From an uncultured Anaerolineae bacterium (GTDB taxonomy: Bacteria; Chloroflexota; Anaerolineae; Aggregatilineales; Phototrophicaceae), in assembly GCA_934216615.1 (NCBI GenBank), contig CAKQCB010000004.1, positions 508,604-572,603 on the forward strand: DNA of 64,000 nucleotides. The letters run 5' to 3'. The notes under the pieces were generated by a model. It was not told the origin of the DNA. It saw only the letters and a list, made by a program, of their open reading frames with translations, and ran no database searches. The translations under genes and the position numbers were made by a program. Shown one piece after another: positions 26,081 to 35,344 of this stretch. Each line of letters opens with the position of its first letter. Position 1 is the first letter of the stretch.

Positions 26081-26710
26081 ATGACCACAGAAATTTCTAC
26101 GCCTACCACGCCTGAAAAAACATCCACATCGCATCTTTTCCCATACCCGAACCAGATCGGGCGCTTTCTTCTGCGGTCGCCGTTGTTCTTTTATCGCTTA
26201 GGATTAGGCGACTTGCTGAACGTCTTCCACTTGATGGTGCTCACCACACGCGGACACCGTTCAGGGATGACACGACACACGCCGATTGATTACCGTCAGC
26301 ATGGAAGTAAAGTCTACTTGCTGTCTGCATGGGGGGAACGGCCGACATGGTTTAGGAATATCCAAGCAGACCCGAACGTGAAAGTTCAGCAGGGGCGGAA
26401 AGTCTACGCTGCGAGAGCGCGTATCGTCGATAACCCGGGCGAGGCTTTACGGGTGCTTCATCTGTTCCGCCGTACTTCGCCAATTGTCTACGATATGCTC
26501 TTGGCAAAGATGAGCGCCAGCCAACGCATTGACGCTAATTCGATGCCCGAAATCTCCAAAAAATTCACGCTGATACGGCTTGACCCTCAGCCCGATAATC
26601 ACCGTTTGACCGAACTGAAGCCGAACCTTTTATGGGTGTGGGGCGTGGTTGGTGGTGTGGGGATGCTCATACTCACCGCGTTGATAGTGATTCGCCGTCG
26701 CAAGCAGTAA
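26081..26710 (+). CDS. Deazaflavin-dependent nitroreductase family protein
   Basis: 209 residues from ATG 26081 (an in-frame TTG at 26048 is possible; neither has a clear ribosome binding site). The core, with FHLMVLTTRGHRSGMTRHTPIDYRQHGSKVYLLSAWG and WFRNIQADPNVKVQQG, is the signature of the F420H2/quinone oxidoreductase family (Ddn-like split beta-barrel). These use the deazaflavin F420 to reduce quinones or nitro compounds. A C-terminal membrane helix (LLWVWGVVGGVGMLILTALIVI) followed by RRRKQ anchors it, which is less usual and suggests work on membrane substrates such as quinones. Use of F420 by this organism is inferred from the family. Confidence 0.85.
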   Translation: MTTEISTPTTPEKTSTSHLFPYPNQIGRFLLRSPLFFYRLGLGDLLNVFHLMVLTTRGHRSGMTRHTPIDYRQHGSKVYLLSAWGERPTWFRNIQADPNVKVQQGRKVYAARARIVDNPGEALRVLHLFRRTSPIVYDMLLAKMSASQRIDANSMPEISKKFTLIRLDPQPDNHRLTELKPNLLWVWGVVGGVGMLILTALIVIRRRKQ

Positions 26711-26725
26711 CCCACCATAGATACA

Positions 26726-27196
26726 CTACGAATTGAGCAGTTTCGGCATGAGCGCTTCCATCAATTCGGCAGTTTCGTCGATGGATTGGAAGTCGTCGGC
26801 GTATGAGATGATGTTCAGTTGCGGATCGTAACTCCAGAATTTCGCTTCATCATATAAATAGCGGATGTACGTGTACACAATCCGCAATACAATTTGTGCC
26901 AGCATGCTTCCCATATATGGAAATGTCAAAATGACCCCGCGCTCATGCAAATTCAAGATGATGCCTAATTCTTGCATGGGATAGTGCATGTGAATGACGC
27001 CGTCTTCCCCCTGTTCAGGGATGAGGTTCGGGTCGAGTTTTAACAAGAGTAATGCCAACACGCGCGGTTTGAGCTTGCGCACAGGCCAGTAAAGTTCGGG
27101 TTGATGAAAGTCGTTCCCATGTTCGTAAAGCCACTCGATCATTTTCGGGGTTAAGCGTCCCGCTTTAGGAACATATAAATGAATTGCGTAATTCAT
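26726..27196 (-). CDS. Hypothetical protein, 156 aa
   Basis: I do not recognise the family. It begins MNYAIHLYVPKAGRLTPKM and has no signal peptide. A central hydrophobic stretch (MLAQIVLRIVYTYIRYLY) is amphipathic with aromatic residues rather than a clear membrane helix. The C-terminus reads like an alpha/beta end (PQLNIISYADDFQSIDET). Convergent with the preceding gene, 16 bp away. Codon use looks like that of its neighbours. Confidence 0.6.
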   Translation of the reverse strand: MNYAIHLYVPKAGRLTPKMIEWLYEHGNDFHQPELYWPVRKLKPRVLALLLLKLDPNLIPEQGEDGVIHMHYPMQELGIILNLHERGVILTFPYMGSMLAQIVLRIVYTYIRYLYDEAKFWSYDPQLNIISYADDFQSIDETAELMEALMPKLLNS

Positions 27197-27321
27197 AGGC
27201 CTACTTCATGTACTGCATGACGATGTGTGTCTAAATCATGCCATAGATTCGTTGAATACCAAGATTTGTCAGCAGGTTATTACGATCTGCCCTGCGTAGC
27301 GTGCTAGAAACGCACGCCCGT

Positions 27322-28641
27322 TTATTGTCTGCGCGTTGTCCATAAAGTGATGAGGCCAACCGCCAGCGGAAAGAGCGCGGCCGCGCTACGTTCGAGCGTC
27401 TGCCCACCATCATCCACGACGGTGAAAGGGACAGGCACAAACGTGATGCAGAAAATAAACAGGGCAAATAACCCCACCCAACGACGGCGCGAATCTAAAC
27501 GGGTGATCGTATCCAATGGCATGGCGTATAAGCGCCCGAACAAGACCAGCAAAATCAACCAAAACAGCCACATATCGCTGGCGAACAGCACCAGTAGAAA
27601 GACCCCGCCGATCAGCGGATAATATAATTTTTGAGCGCGTTCGCCGATCAGCGCATACAAAATGTGACCGCCGTCGAGCTGTCCAATCGGGATCAAATTT
27701 AAGGCGGTGACTAGAAGCCCTGTCCATCCTGCCCATGCCAGTTGATTGACATAAACATCCATTTCGCCATTGGGCAAAAACTGCCCGAACACAAGGATTT
27801 TAGACAGCGCGTACAAGATCGAATTGCCTTCAACCTGCCCGCCGACAGAGATCGGCCCTGTTTGCGAGGTCGCAAGGCCGATGAGCAAGATCGGAATACA
27901 GAACACCAAGCCCGCCAATGGCCCTGCCACGCCGATATCTAACAATACTTTACGGTTGCGCATCGGTTCGCGGATTTGAATGAACGCGCCAAATGTGCCT
28001 AACAAGCTGATCAAGGGCGCCGGGATGAAATACGGCAACGTCACCGCGATTTTGTGATACCGTGCCGCGAAATAGTGACCTAACTCATGCGCCCCTAAAA
28101 TCAATAAAATGCTGATGGCATAGGGCGCACCGCGCCATAATTCCCCCCAAAAGTTACTGAGCAACGGCTCGAGCAGTTCAGGTTGGTTATGGATTAATTC
28201 GTTCAGCGCGATTTGGGTACCGACAATCAGCACACTGACGAGCGTCGCGAGAAACAAGAGCAGGTTGGGCACCCATGATCGCGGTTGAGGGTCTACCCGT
28301 CCATTCAAAATAAAAATGAAATGTTTGCCATTCAGTTCTCGAAACACCGCAAAATGTTGAATCCCCTTGAGCGCGTCATCGAGTTTTGCGTAGGCAGTTT
28401 CAGAGTCGATTAACAGTTGGCCTTCATAGCCCACCACCACGCGGATATTATTGCCCAATAACACCATCAGGTTGGTTTGAACGTGGGTATCATCGCCCGC
28501 AATTTCGCGCTCAATGAGCAGGATTTCCATCACCTGCTTCTGAATCTCGTCGCGGTGTTCGTGTTCAGGATCAGGGCGCGGTAAAAGGGTGATGCGGTTT
28601 ATCGGACGGCTGTCCGTTGAGGTGGCGGTTTCGTAAATCAT
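27322..28641 (-). CDS. Site-2 protease family (M50) membrane metalloprotease
   Basis: 439 residues with about 8 membrane helices. The zinc-binding HELGH lies at 185-189 within a helix, and the second motif LNLIPIGQLDGGH at 314-326 supplies the Asp ligand. Both are intact, so it should be active in intramembrane proteolysis. A 120-residue cytoplasmic N-terminal domain precedes the first helix. The start is placed at the ATG 28641; the frame stays open to 28947 but only by running through the dispersed repeat, which I judge non-coding. Members near this type resemble the chloroplast EGY proteases. Substrate unknown; an anti-sigma factor or membrane signalling protein is possible. Confidence 0.88.
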   Translation of the reverse strand: MIYETATSTDSRPINRITLLPRPDPEHEHRDEIQKQVMEILLIEREIAGDDTHVQTNLMVLLGNNIRVVVGYEGQLLIDSETAYAKLDDALKGIQHFAVFRELNGKHFIFILNGRVDPQPRSWVPNLLLFLATLVSVLIVGTQIALNELIHNQPELLEPLLSNFWGELWRGAPYAISILLILGAHELGHYFAARYHKIAVTLPYFIPAPLISLLGTFGAFIQIREPMRNRKVLLDIGVAGPLAGLVFCIPILLIGLATSQTGPISVGGQVEGNSILYALSKILVFGQFLPNGEMDVYVNQLAWAGWTGLLVTALNLIPIGQLDGGHILYALIGERAQKLYYPLIGGVFLLVLFASDMWLFWLILLVLFGRLYAMPLDTITRLDSRRRWVGLFALFIFCITFVPVPFTVVDDGGQTLERSAAALFPLAVGLITLWTTRRQ

Positions 28642-28759
28642 GCAATACCTGCTCAAGGGTCGGTTTTCTTGCGGGATGCGTTTTAAGAAGGTGCGATCCC
28701 GTAGTGGATTGTACACCGATTTGGCAAGTCCATGCACCTGACGTGTTGGGCTGATGCGC

Positions 28760-28883
28760 ATTTTGAGATAGGTTATATGTTGTGGGCAAGTCGGTGACTT
28801 GCCCCTACAAAGTCCTGATTTGTAACGTGATTCTTTCTCGCCCTCTCCCCACGGAGAGAGCACGACCCCGTCGGGGTGAGGTG
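28760..28883 (-). repeat. Hairpin-chain repeat, partial
   Basis: About 124 bp containing the TTTTGAGATAGGTTATAT segment, the GGGCAAGTCGGTGACTTGCCC palindromic core, GCCCTCTCCCCACGGAGAGAGC, and GACCCCGTCGGGGTGAGGTG. It ends 2 bp before the stop codon of the gene at 28886. The left end is degenerate. It fills most of the 244-bp gap between two minus-strand genes. Confidence 0.8.
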
Positions 28884-28885
28884 CT

Positions 28886-29905
28886 CTACGGCGGGGTGAT
28901 GATCTGCCAGATTTCGCCCTGAGGAAGCAGTTGCAAAACGATGCCATCTGCCCCGCTGAGATACACCGTCACGTCTCCATTCGGCGCGGTGGAGGTTTGC
29001 ACAAATCCCGCATAGATCGATTCGGGGTCTGTGCCTAGGCCGAGACGGTTACGTGTGGAATCGTTCCCACGCCAGATCGCGCCTAATTGACGGGTCGGCT
29101 GGTAAAAGCCCGGCGGGGGCACAAAAGACAATTCAGATTCGGGGTCGAGCGCGGGGTTAAACCGATTCTCGAAGGAGACCCATGCGGGGGCGATCCCATC
29201 GTTAAACAGACTGTAAATGGTGTTGGCGGTCGCAACATAGACCATGCGCCCCCGCTCAAATTCTTGTTCGGTCAACTGTGCTTCTTGAGCAGGCCCTGTA
29301 GGACAGGCATCCGGCGCGGGCTGGAAGAACCACACGTCCGGACAAGCCAATGAAACCGAAAGGGATTGCGTGATTTCTTGACTGCCGTTGCCGATGACCA
29401 AAATAAAATCGACGCTACCGCGATCCGCCCTACGGGTAGAAACGCTTAAATTGCCGTCTGGCCCCACATTCCATACCTGATTGCGCACGCCGTTTTCAAT
29501 GCGGTAGATGACGGCGCTCGTCGTTCCGCGCGTAGACCAGTACAAAGTCACACTGTCCCCGGGCGCGATAGCTGAGGGGGAATTGGTGAAAAATTCAATG
29601 CGCGGCGCATTCGGATTGGGCGGTGGCGTATTGGTCATCACTTGTGCGATGATGGTGGTCGTCGGGCCGAATAAAGGCGTAGGGGATGGCCCCCCTGTCG
29701 CCATGAAGATTTCCGTCGGGGCGCGGTCTGTTGGGGTGACATCACGCGCGGGGGTGCGGGTAGGCGCGGCGGTTGATGTCGTCGTTTCGGTGGGGCGCGT
29801 GGTAGGGACGACGGGCAGTGCCGACGCACCACAACCGACTGCGCTCAAAGAAAACAGCAGAATAGCAATCACCAACGGCCATTTAGAAGATGTCATCACG
29901 CTCAT
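28886..29905 (-). CDS. Lipoprotein with Ig-like and C-terminal domain
   Basis: 339 residues from ATG 29905 (ATG 29896 is an alternative). Signal peptide ends in a lipobox at SAVGC, so lipid-anchored outside. A Thr/Pro-rich linker of about 70 residues follows, then an Ig-like beta domain (PRIEFFTNSPSAIAPGDSVTLYW) and a C-terminal domain with FERGRMVYVATANTIYSLFNDG, PPPGFYQPTRQLGAIW and LGLGTDPES. I recall this last pattern from other Chloroflexota surface proteins but know no name for it. It lies 11 bp after the SH3 gene, in one operon. Possible role in cell-surface binding. Confidence 0.75.
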   Translation of the reverse strand: MSVMTSSKWPLVIAILLFSLSAVGCGASALPVVPTTRPTETTTSTAAPTRTPARDVTPTDRAPTEIFMATGGPSPTPLFGPTTTIIAQVMTNTPPPNPNAPRIEFFTNSPSAIAPGDSVTLYWSTRGTTSAVIYRIENGVRNQVWNVGPDGNLSVSTRRADRGSVDFILVIGNGSQEITQSLSVSLACPDVWFFQPAPDACPTGPAQEAQLTEQEFERGRMVYVATANTIYSLFNDGIAPAWVSFENRFNPALDPESELSFVPPPGFYQPTRQLGAIWRGNDSTRNRLGLGTDPESIYAGFVQTSTAPNGDVTVYLSGADGIVLQLLPQGEIWQIITPP

Positions 29906-29916
29906 AGAGTGAATAA

Positions 29917-30405
29917 TTAACTGTCCGGTGCAAAGTTGTTGAGTAAATAGGGCATATTGTGTTCGCCACGAATGGTGAGCGCACAACGCGCCATCCAACC
30001 GCGTCGGGTACCAAACTGAACCAGCACCCACATATCAAGGTCGGCGGCGAAGTCTGGCCCGCAGTTACGTTCCAAATCATAGCCGTTGTAGCCGATGATG
30101 TCGATACTGCCCCCTTGCCGCAACGCGCCGATGCGCGAATAACTGGTACTTGGGCCACTGCGGATGATCACCGCGGCGCGTTCAGCAACGCCCCCCACGC
30201 CAGAGATGCTCGGTAGCGCGGTAGGTGTCCCATATAAAAACGGGTCGGAAGTGGGAAAGACCAGATCAAATGCGGAGGTAGGCGCGGGGGTTGCGGTCAT
30301 CTCTTGTGCGGTGATGCTACGGCTCAATGTCGCGGTGAAACCCAACCCAAGAAATAGGCAGAGGATGCTCAAAAACCCTAAGCGATAAGCATAAAGATGG
30401 CGCAT
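29917..30405 (-). CDS. Secreted SH3-domain protein
   Basis: 162 residues; ATG 30405 is chosen because AGGGG lies 6 bases upstream (an in-frame TTG sits 2 codons earlier). An N-terminal signal peptide (LGFLSILCLFLGLGFTA, cleavage near SITAQE) is followed by a Thr/Pro linker and one SH3_3 domain at about 75-140 (AAVIIRSGPSTSYSRIG, GWMARCALTI) with a Cys pair (NCGPDF and MARCAL) that may form a disulfide. Expected outside the membrane, binding wall peptides. First gene of a two-gene unit with the lipoprotein downstream. Confidence 0.8.
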   Translation of the reverse strand: MRHLYAYRLGFLSILCLFLGLGFTATLSRSITAQEMTATPAPTSAFDLVFPTSDPFLYGTPTALPSISGVGGVAERAAVIIRSGPSTSYSRIGALRQGGSIDIIGYNGYDLERNCGPDFAADLDMWVLVQFGTRRGWMARCALTIRGEHNMPYLLNNFAPDS

Positions 30406-30496
30406 GGACAACCCCTTCTCAAAGACAGATCAACTTCACACTAACTATAACGCATCTGCCCCGAATTCGGGTATGCAGGGTGACCTATCGACCACT

Positions 30497-30931
30497 TTAT
30501 GCGGTGGGGATGTTCAGATTTTCTGCATGTTGAAGCGCCTTGATCAATAGCGCTGTGTCTTCGCTGATGTGATCTTCAACCACCTTGCCCCAAACAATGC
30601 GCACCACTTGAAGCCCGTGATTTTCGTATGCTGTGCCATCCGCAAGGGTATAGCGCGCCACAAAACGAGAGGCGACCAACGTATTCCACGGCATGCTCGC
30701 CACCGTGATGGCTTTGGCTTGGATGGTGAAAGTTGGGAAAAGTTGGCGAAGCTGATGAAACCATCGCAGCGCTTCATCACGAGAATGAGTGTCGATACTG
30801 AGCGCATGCGTGCCATTGAAGGTGAAATGGACTTGAGGATCAAATTGTTTGACAACCTCTTCAAACGCACCTTGATTGATGTTGCGATAGGCTTTTTCGA
30901 GCACCCCTTTGACGATACGCGCATACATCAT
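30497..30931 (-). CDS. NTF2-like/SnoaL-type protein
   Basis: 144 residues of the NTF2-like fold: an N-terminal helix (VLEKAYRNINQGAFEEVVKQF), DPQVHFTFNGTHALS, a helix DEALRWFHQLRQLFP, then beta strands with TLVASRFVARYTLADGTAYENHG and VEDHISED. The superfamily includes ketosteroid isomerase, SnoaL cyclases and many binding proteins, so no activity can be named. Cytoplasmic. AAGG lies about 8 bases before the ATG. Stands alone. Confidence 0.78.
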   Translation of the reverse strand: MMYARIVKGVLEKAYRNINQGAFEEVVKQFDPQVHFTFNGTHALSIDTHSRDEALRWFHQLRQLFPTFTIQAKAITVASMPWNTLVASRFVARYTLADGTAYENHGLQVVRIVWGKVVEDHISEDTALLIKALQHAENLNIPTA

Positions 30932-31008
30932 CTTTCACGCCTTTATTTAGATAGTGGACAAGGTATGCAATAATGAAGAAGGTGAAATTTATTCTGCCTG
31001 TTTAGGCT

Positions 31009-32865
31009 TTATTCAGGTGGAGCGATGGATGAGAAATAACTCCTTACAAGGTCACGCAAGGCCAGCGGAACACGGTCGCTATTGAGCGCGTTATTCACCC
31101 CGCTCAAATACGCGTTAAACACTTGATTGTAGGGCACTGTTGAAGTGCCTTCTGGGTTTTCTGAGAAATTGCCTTCTTGAATGGGTGAGTTGCTCGAATC
31201 TCCAGTTAAGTCTATTTGATTCGTGCCGTTGTTCAAGCGTTGTGGGTTGGGCGAATAGATCGGCTGGTAATTACTTTCCCCTTCGCCGTCAGCGCTGTTA
31301 TTCGTATCTACTTGGCCTTGGATAGAACCTTCTGCATTCGCGCTGTCGTTGTTACTGGTTTGATCCCCTGCACCACTGATCGCCGCGCCTGAAAGCCCTT
31401 GACCTTCCCCTTGTTCATTCGATTGTTGTGAGCTGGATTGCTGTGCGCCCGTCTGGTCAGAGCCGGATTGAGCCGATTCGCTGTTGCTACTTTGCGCTTG
31501 GTTGCTCTCTGTTTGTCCCTGTTCCCCCTCTTGGCCTTGTTGACCCGTCTCGCCCGCTTGGGAATTAGATTCGCTCGACTCGCTGGTTTCGTCGGTCTCG
31601 CCGGATTCCCCTTCTGACTGTTGCGCATTCTCGGATTCTGAAGAAGATTGATTTTCTTGTGAGGCGTTCGTTTGAGCATCGGATTGCGAAGACTCGCTGA
31701 CAGAATCGGCAGACTGCTGTGCCTGCTGAACCGCATCTTGCAACATTTCGGCGCTCTCTTGGCGTTGTTGGCTTTGATTTTGCGCTTGTTGAAGCGCGTT
31801 CTCCGCCTGTTCTAACGCAGATTGGGCTTCGCTGGCACTGCCGTTTTCAAGCGCTTCGGCAGCATTTTGAAGCGCCGAGGACGCATTAGGTTGGGTTTGT
31901 TCTAAAGCGTCTGAGGCTTCTTGTAGGGCTTCGCTTGCGCTGCTGGACTGCTGAGCATTGAGCATCTCAGCATTTTCGCGTAGGGCGGCTAACATCTCTT
32001 GGAGATTCTGGGCGCTTTCAAGCGTGGACGGCATATTCGGCGCATTTTGAATCGCTTGTCCGGCGGTATCCAATGCAGATTGTGCCACACTGAGTTCACG
32101 TTGGATTGTGTCTGCTGTAGATTGCAATTGGGATTCGATATTGAGCAAACTTGCCAGCGCTTCTTGGGGGGTGATATCCCCACGTTCGAGCGTTTGCTGG
32201 GTGGTTTCTAAAACCTGAAGTAACTGTTCGCGTTCGTCCGCGTTGAGGGCGGGATCGACCACCACATTTTCAGTGATCTCGCGCAGGGTTTCTGAGGCTT
32301 CTTCAATCGCGATAGCTTGTTCTTCGTTTTGACGGTTGGCTTCGGCAAAGTTACTGGGCAAGAACAGCAGCAACGCAAGAACTGCCAGCAAGAGGATCAC
32401 CACAAACCAGCCACGCCGATCGGTTTGCAGGGGCAGTTTGCCTTTGACATGCGCCCCGCGTGCCCATGCTTGCGCGTCTGCAAGTTGTAAATCGACCAGT
32501 TCAGGCGTGGAATGAATGCGCCCGCTCAAGAGTTCTAGCGCGGTAGAAAGACGTTCCCCAAACCCAAACTGTACATCAAAACGGCGGGCGGCTTCTAAAG
32601 AGGAACGCCGTGTAATCCACAGCCAAACACCCCAACCGAGTATACTTCCTAGGGCACAAAACAGACTCAAAATGAGGATTGTCTCCACGCTCCAGAATGG
32701 GCGTAGATGAGCGATGAGCGCTACAGCGCAGGCTAAAATACAAGACGGTACGATCACCCACGGCAACCCCCACAAAAACCGTTGTAGAAGGCGTCGGTTT
32801 TCCCAACGATGAAGGAGCGATTCGAGAAGCTGTTGTGGTTCTGTGGGTACGGTACGAGTCGTCAT
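31009..32865 (-). CDS. Ser/Gln-rich membrane protein of ABC operon, 618 aa
   Basis: Two membrane helices at about 35-55 and 62-82, then a soluble segment (RRFDVQFGFGERLSTALELL), and a third helix at about 152-168, resembling the N-terminal layout of DUF4175-type proteins. Residues about 180-400 are helical and coiled-coil-like with many Gln, Ala and Glu. Residues about 400-540 are low-complexity Ser/Gln/Glu/Gly. The last 45 residues regain order (YNQVFNAYLSGVNNALN, then VPLALRDLVRSYFSSIAPPE) and look conserved. It is the third gene of an operon with an ABC-2 transporter, 14 bp after the permease gene, and probably serves that complex. Confidence 0.75.
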   Translation of the reverse strand: MTTRTVPTEPQQLLESLLHRWENRRLLQRFLWGLPWVIVPSCILACAVALIAHLRPFWSVETILILSLFCALGSILGWGVWLWITRRSSLEAARRFDVQFGFGERLSTALELLSGRIHSTPELVDLQLADAQAWARGAHVKGKLPLQTDRRGWFVVILLLAVLALLLFLPSNFAEANRQNEEQAIAIEEASETLREITENVVVDPALNADEREQLLQVLETTQQTLERGDITPQEALASLLNIESQLQSTADTIQRELSVAQSALDTAGQAIQNAPNMPSTLESAQNLQEMLAALRENAEMLNAQQSSSASEALQEASDALEQTQPNASSALQNAAEALENGSASEAQSALEQAENALQQAQNQSQQRQESAEMLQDAVQQAQQSADSVSESSQSDAQTNASQENQSSSESENAQQSEGESGETDETSESSESNSQAGETGQQGQEGEQGQTESNQAQSSNSESAQSGSDQTGAQQSSSQQSNEQGEGQGLSGAAISGAGDQTSNNDSANAEGSIQGQVDTNNSADGEGESNYQPIYSPNPQRLNNGTNQIDLTGDSSNSPIQEGNFSENPEGTSTVPYNQVFNAYLSGVNNALNSDRVPLALRDLVRSYFSSIAPPE

Positions 32866-32879
32866 GATATTGTCACACG

Positions 32880-34193
32880 TTATTGATCAAATGAACGGGT
32901 TCGACGGATGGCGAGGATGAGCAAGCAGGCCGCACCCCCTAAGTAAATCAAAGTGAATAACAGCCATGGTGAAATTAACGGCATGGTACTGCCATCGCTG
33001 ACCAGCGTATAATTCCAAAAACTGATACTTTGATATTCACTCCATATACTTTGAGACGTCAAACTTGCCAAAATCGGGTTGATGCTCTGTAAAATTGTAC
33101 GCGCATAGATCAAAATTCGTTCTACAAGACTGTTCGGCATCGTCCCGTTAAAAACCAGCATGCCATAGAACAATTCCAGTATAAAACTGACGGCGATACT
33201 GCCGACAATCACCCCGATCACGGTGCTGTGAGCGCGGATATTGGCGGTGAATGTTTTGGGATAAACGGCTGAGAAATAAATGCCGACAGCGCCTAACGCC
33301 ATCGCGGTGGCTAATAACACCACCAGCGATAGGATAATCTCTAACTCGCTGATGCCACCGAACAAGAAGGCGACACTTTGTAATGGGATGCCCGCCAACA
33401 ACAACAGAAACACATATCCCAAAGCTGATTCTAATTTGCCGATGATGAACGTCGATGGCGCGATCAATGTGGTGCGCAGTAAATCATAGGTTTGATGTTC
33501 GCGCTCGCTCGTGATCGCCCCGCTGGTGAAGCCTGGCGTGATGAAGATGATCAACAGCAGTTCGATGCCGACCACGCTCATAAATAAGATGCGCCCTACT
33601 TCACCTGTCGCGACAGAGTTGGCGTAAATGACGGCGCTTCGCTGAAGAAAATAGATCAACAGCATAAACCCGCTCATCAAACCAAGATAAACTGTAAGCA
33701 CCAAAAACGCCCGTGCGCCCCGCATTCTGCCCCGTAATTCTTTCAACGTGATCGGGTTGGTACGGAAGATACTGAGCGAGGGGAACATCATCGCCAGCGC
33801 CCACGCCAAAAAGATCATGGGGATGATGAGCGGGATGAAGCCCCACGTCACCAAGAGCGCACCGTTGACCAGCAGGATAATCCCCGTAGCGATGAACGCC
33901 CAAATTTCCCGCGAGAGGACGCCGACCATCAATACCAGAAAGAGGCTGATGTTAAACAGCATCACAAGGATGACAGCCACAAAACTGGTTTCTGCGTCCG
34001 CGCCAAAGTTGGCGAGCATCAGCGCACGCAAGGATTCTAAGAGCGTTGCAGGCAGAAACACGGTGAGTAGGAACAACGCCACCGTGATAACCGCTTGCGT
34101 CATAATCCCCTTGCGTAAAATACGCGCCACCTTTTCAAGGGTTTGTTCCTCTGCGGAAAGGGGTTCCGTTTCAAGCAGGGTGCTCGAAGTCAT
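32880..34193 (-). CDS. ABC-2 type transporter permease
   Basis: 437 residues with about 12 hydrophobic helices in two blocks of six. The sequence EREHQTYDLLRTTLIAPSTFIIGKLESALGYV is the typical conserved segment of ABC-2 permeases after the second or third helix (normally E-x(n)-LL-T-P). It should form the membrane channel for the ATPase encoded 3 bp upstream. Substrate unknown; such systems export drugs, lipids or surface polymers. A soluble N-terminal tail of about 30 residues precedes the first helix. Confidence 0.87.
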   Translation of the reverse strand: MTSSTLLETEPLSAEEQTLEKVARILRKGIMTQAVITVALFLLTVFLPATLLESLRALMLANFGADAETSFVAVILVMLFNISLFLVLMVGVLSREIWAFIATGIILLVNGALLVTWGFIPLIIPMIFLAWALAMMFPSLSIFRTNPITLKELRGRMRGARAFLVLTVYLGLMSGFMLLIYFLQRSAVIYANSVATGEVGRILFMSVVGIELLLIIFITPGFTSGAITSEREHQTYDLLRTTLIAPSTFIIGKLESALGYVFLLLLAGIPLQSVAFLFGGISELEIILSLVVLLATAMALGAVGIYFSAVYPKTFTANIRAHSTVIGVIVGSIAVSFILELFYGMLVFNGTMPNSLVERILIYARTILQSINPILASLTSQSIWSEYQSISFWNYTLVSDGSTMPLISPWLLFTLIYLGGAACLLILAIRRTRSFDQ

Positions 34194-34196
34194 GTT

Positions 34197-35159
34197 CTAG
34201 CTCACAATACCTTTGGTCATGCTCATAAACACCGTTTCGAGGTCTTTCATCTCTTCAGTGAAACCGATGATGGCGATATTCGCCGCGCTGAGGGTTTGGT
34301 TCAACGACGCAACCCCTTCATCATCCCCTCTAAAGTCGATGCGTACGCGCGCCCGTCCCGCTTTCGGTTCAATATCCACAATGTTGATCACGTCGGGTAA
34401 GGGTGCGGCGACTTCGCGCACTTTGGCGGCGGCTTCCGCGTCGCGCACCGTGATGGTAATTTCGCGGTGAGGTTGCATCTGCGCGCGCATATCATCCATA
34501 CTTCCCTGTGCGATCAACTGCCCCGCTTCGACAATGCCGATGTGCGAGCAGATTTCTTGGACATCGGCAAGGATATGCGTAGAGAAGAAAATCGTTTTGC
34601 CCATCTTCGAAAGTTCAACCAATAATTCACGAATTTCCACCCGTGCGCGCGGGTCTAAACCGGACGCTGGCTCATCGAGGATCAGCACCTGCGGGTCGTG
34701 CGCCAAAGCGCGTGCCAGCGAGAGGCGCTGTTTCATCCCCCGGCTGAGCTTATTCACCATTTCATCACGACGATGGGATAAGCCCACAAGTTCCAATAAG
34801 TCGGGAATCAGTTTGTTGCGTTCGGCAGTGGGAATGTAGTAACAGGCGGCGAAATAATCGAGATATTCCCATGCCCGCATGTCGTCATACACGCCGAACT
34901 CGTCGGGCATATAGCCGATGGCCTTACGCACTGCGCGCGGTTCCGAAGTCACCGCATGCCCCGCCACCCATGCCTGCCCAGAGGTAGGTTGGGTTAAGGT
35001 GGTGAGGATGCGCATGGTGGTGGTTTTACCCGCACCGTTCGGGCCTAAGAAACCATAAATAGAGCCTGTGGGGACTTCCAGCGAAATGCCATTCACTGCC
35101 GTTGATTTTTTATTAAATTGTTTGACCAAGTCTTTGGTTTGAATCATGAGATCAGACAT
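34197..35159 (-). CDS. ABC transporter ATP-binding protein
   Basis: 320 residues. Walker A GPNGAGKTT is near residue 39, Q-loop IGYMPDEFGVYDDM, signature LSRGMKQRLSLARAL, Walker B VLILDEPASGLD, and H-loop FFSTHI, all intact. A C-terminal extension (REITITVRDAEAAAKVREV) is typical of DrrA/CcmA-type ABC-2 ATPases. Forms the first gene of a three-gene operon with the permease and the Ser/Gln-rich protein. Cytoplasmic, membrane-bound through the permease. Confidence 0.93.
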   Translation of the reverse strand: MSDLMIQTKDLVKQFNKKSTAVNGISLEVPTGSIYGFLGPNGAGKTTTMRILTTLTQPTSGQAWVAGHAVTSEPRAVRKAIGYMPDEFGVYDDMRAWEYLDYFAACYYIPTAERNKLIPDLLELVGLSHRRDEMVNKLSRGMKQRLSLARALAHDPQVLILDEPASGLDPRARVEIRELLVELSKMGKTIFFSTHILADVQEICSHIGIVEAGQLIAQGSMDDMRAQMQPHREITITVRDAEAAAKVREVAAPLPDVINIVDIEPKAGRARVRIDFRGDDEGVASLNQTLSAANIAIIGFTEEMKDLETVFMSMTKGIVS

Positions 35160-35344
35160 GTATTGTCCTATGCTCTTGTCTGAACTGATTAATGAGCTTT
35201 CATTGTAACGTGCTTTTGGATGTGTATCCCGTAATAGACTTTATGCATAGTGACATCAAATGGTTCGATATGTCACTTGCACTCTATTTTAGAACCCATA
35301 CAATGAGCGTTCTCTCCACCTCAACAGGATGAATTAGAGGATCA

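Noticed and set aside
28642..28947. N-terminal extension of the site-2 protease into an upstream open frame
   Set aside because: The extra 102 codons run through the dispersed repeat and encode Arg/Pro-rich nonsense; the domain pattern begins at ATG 28641.
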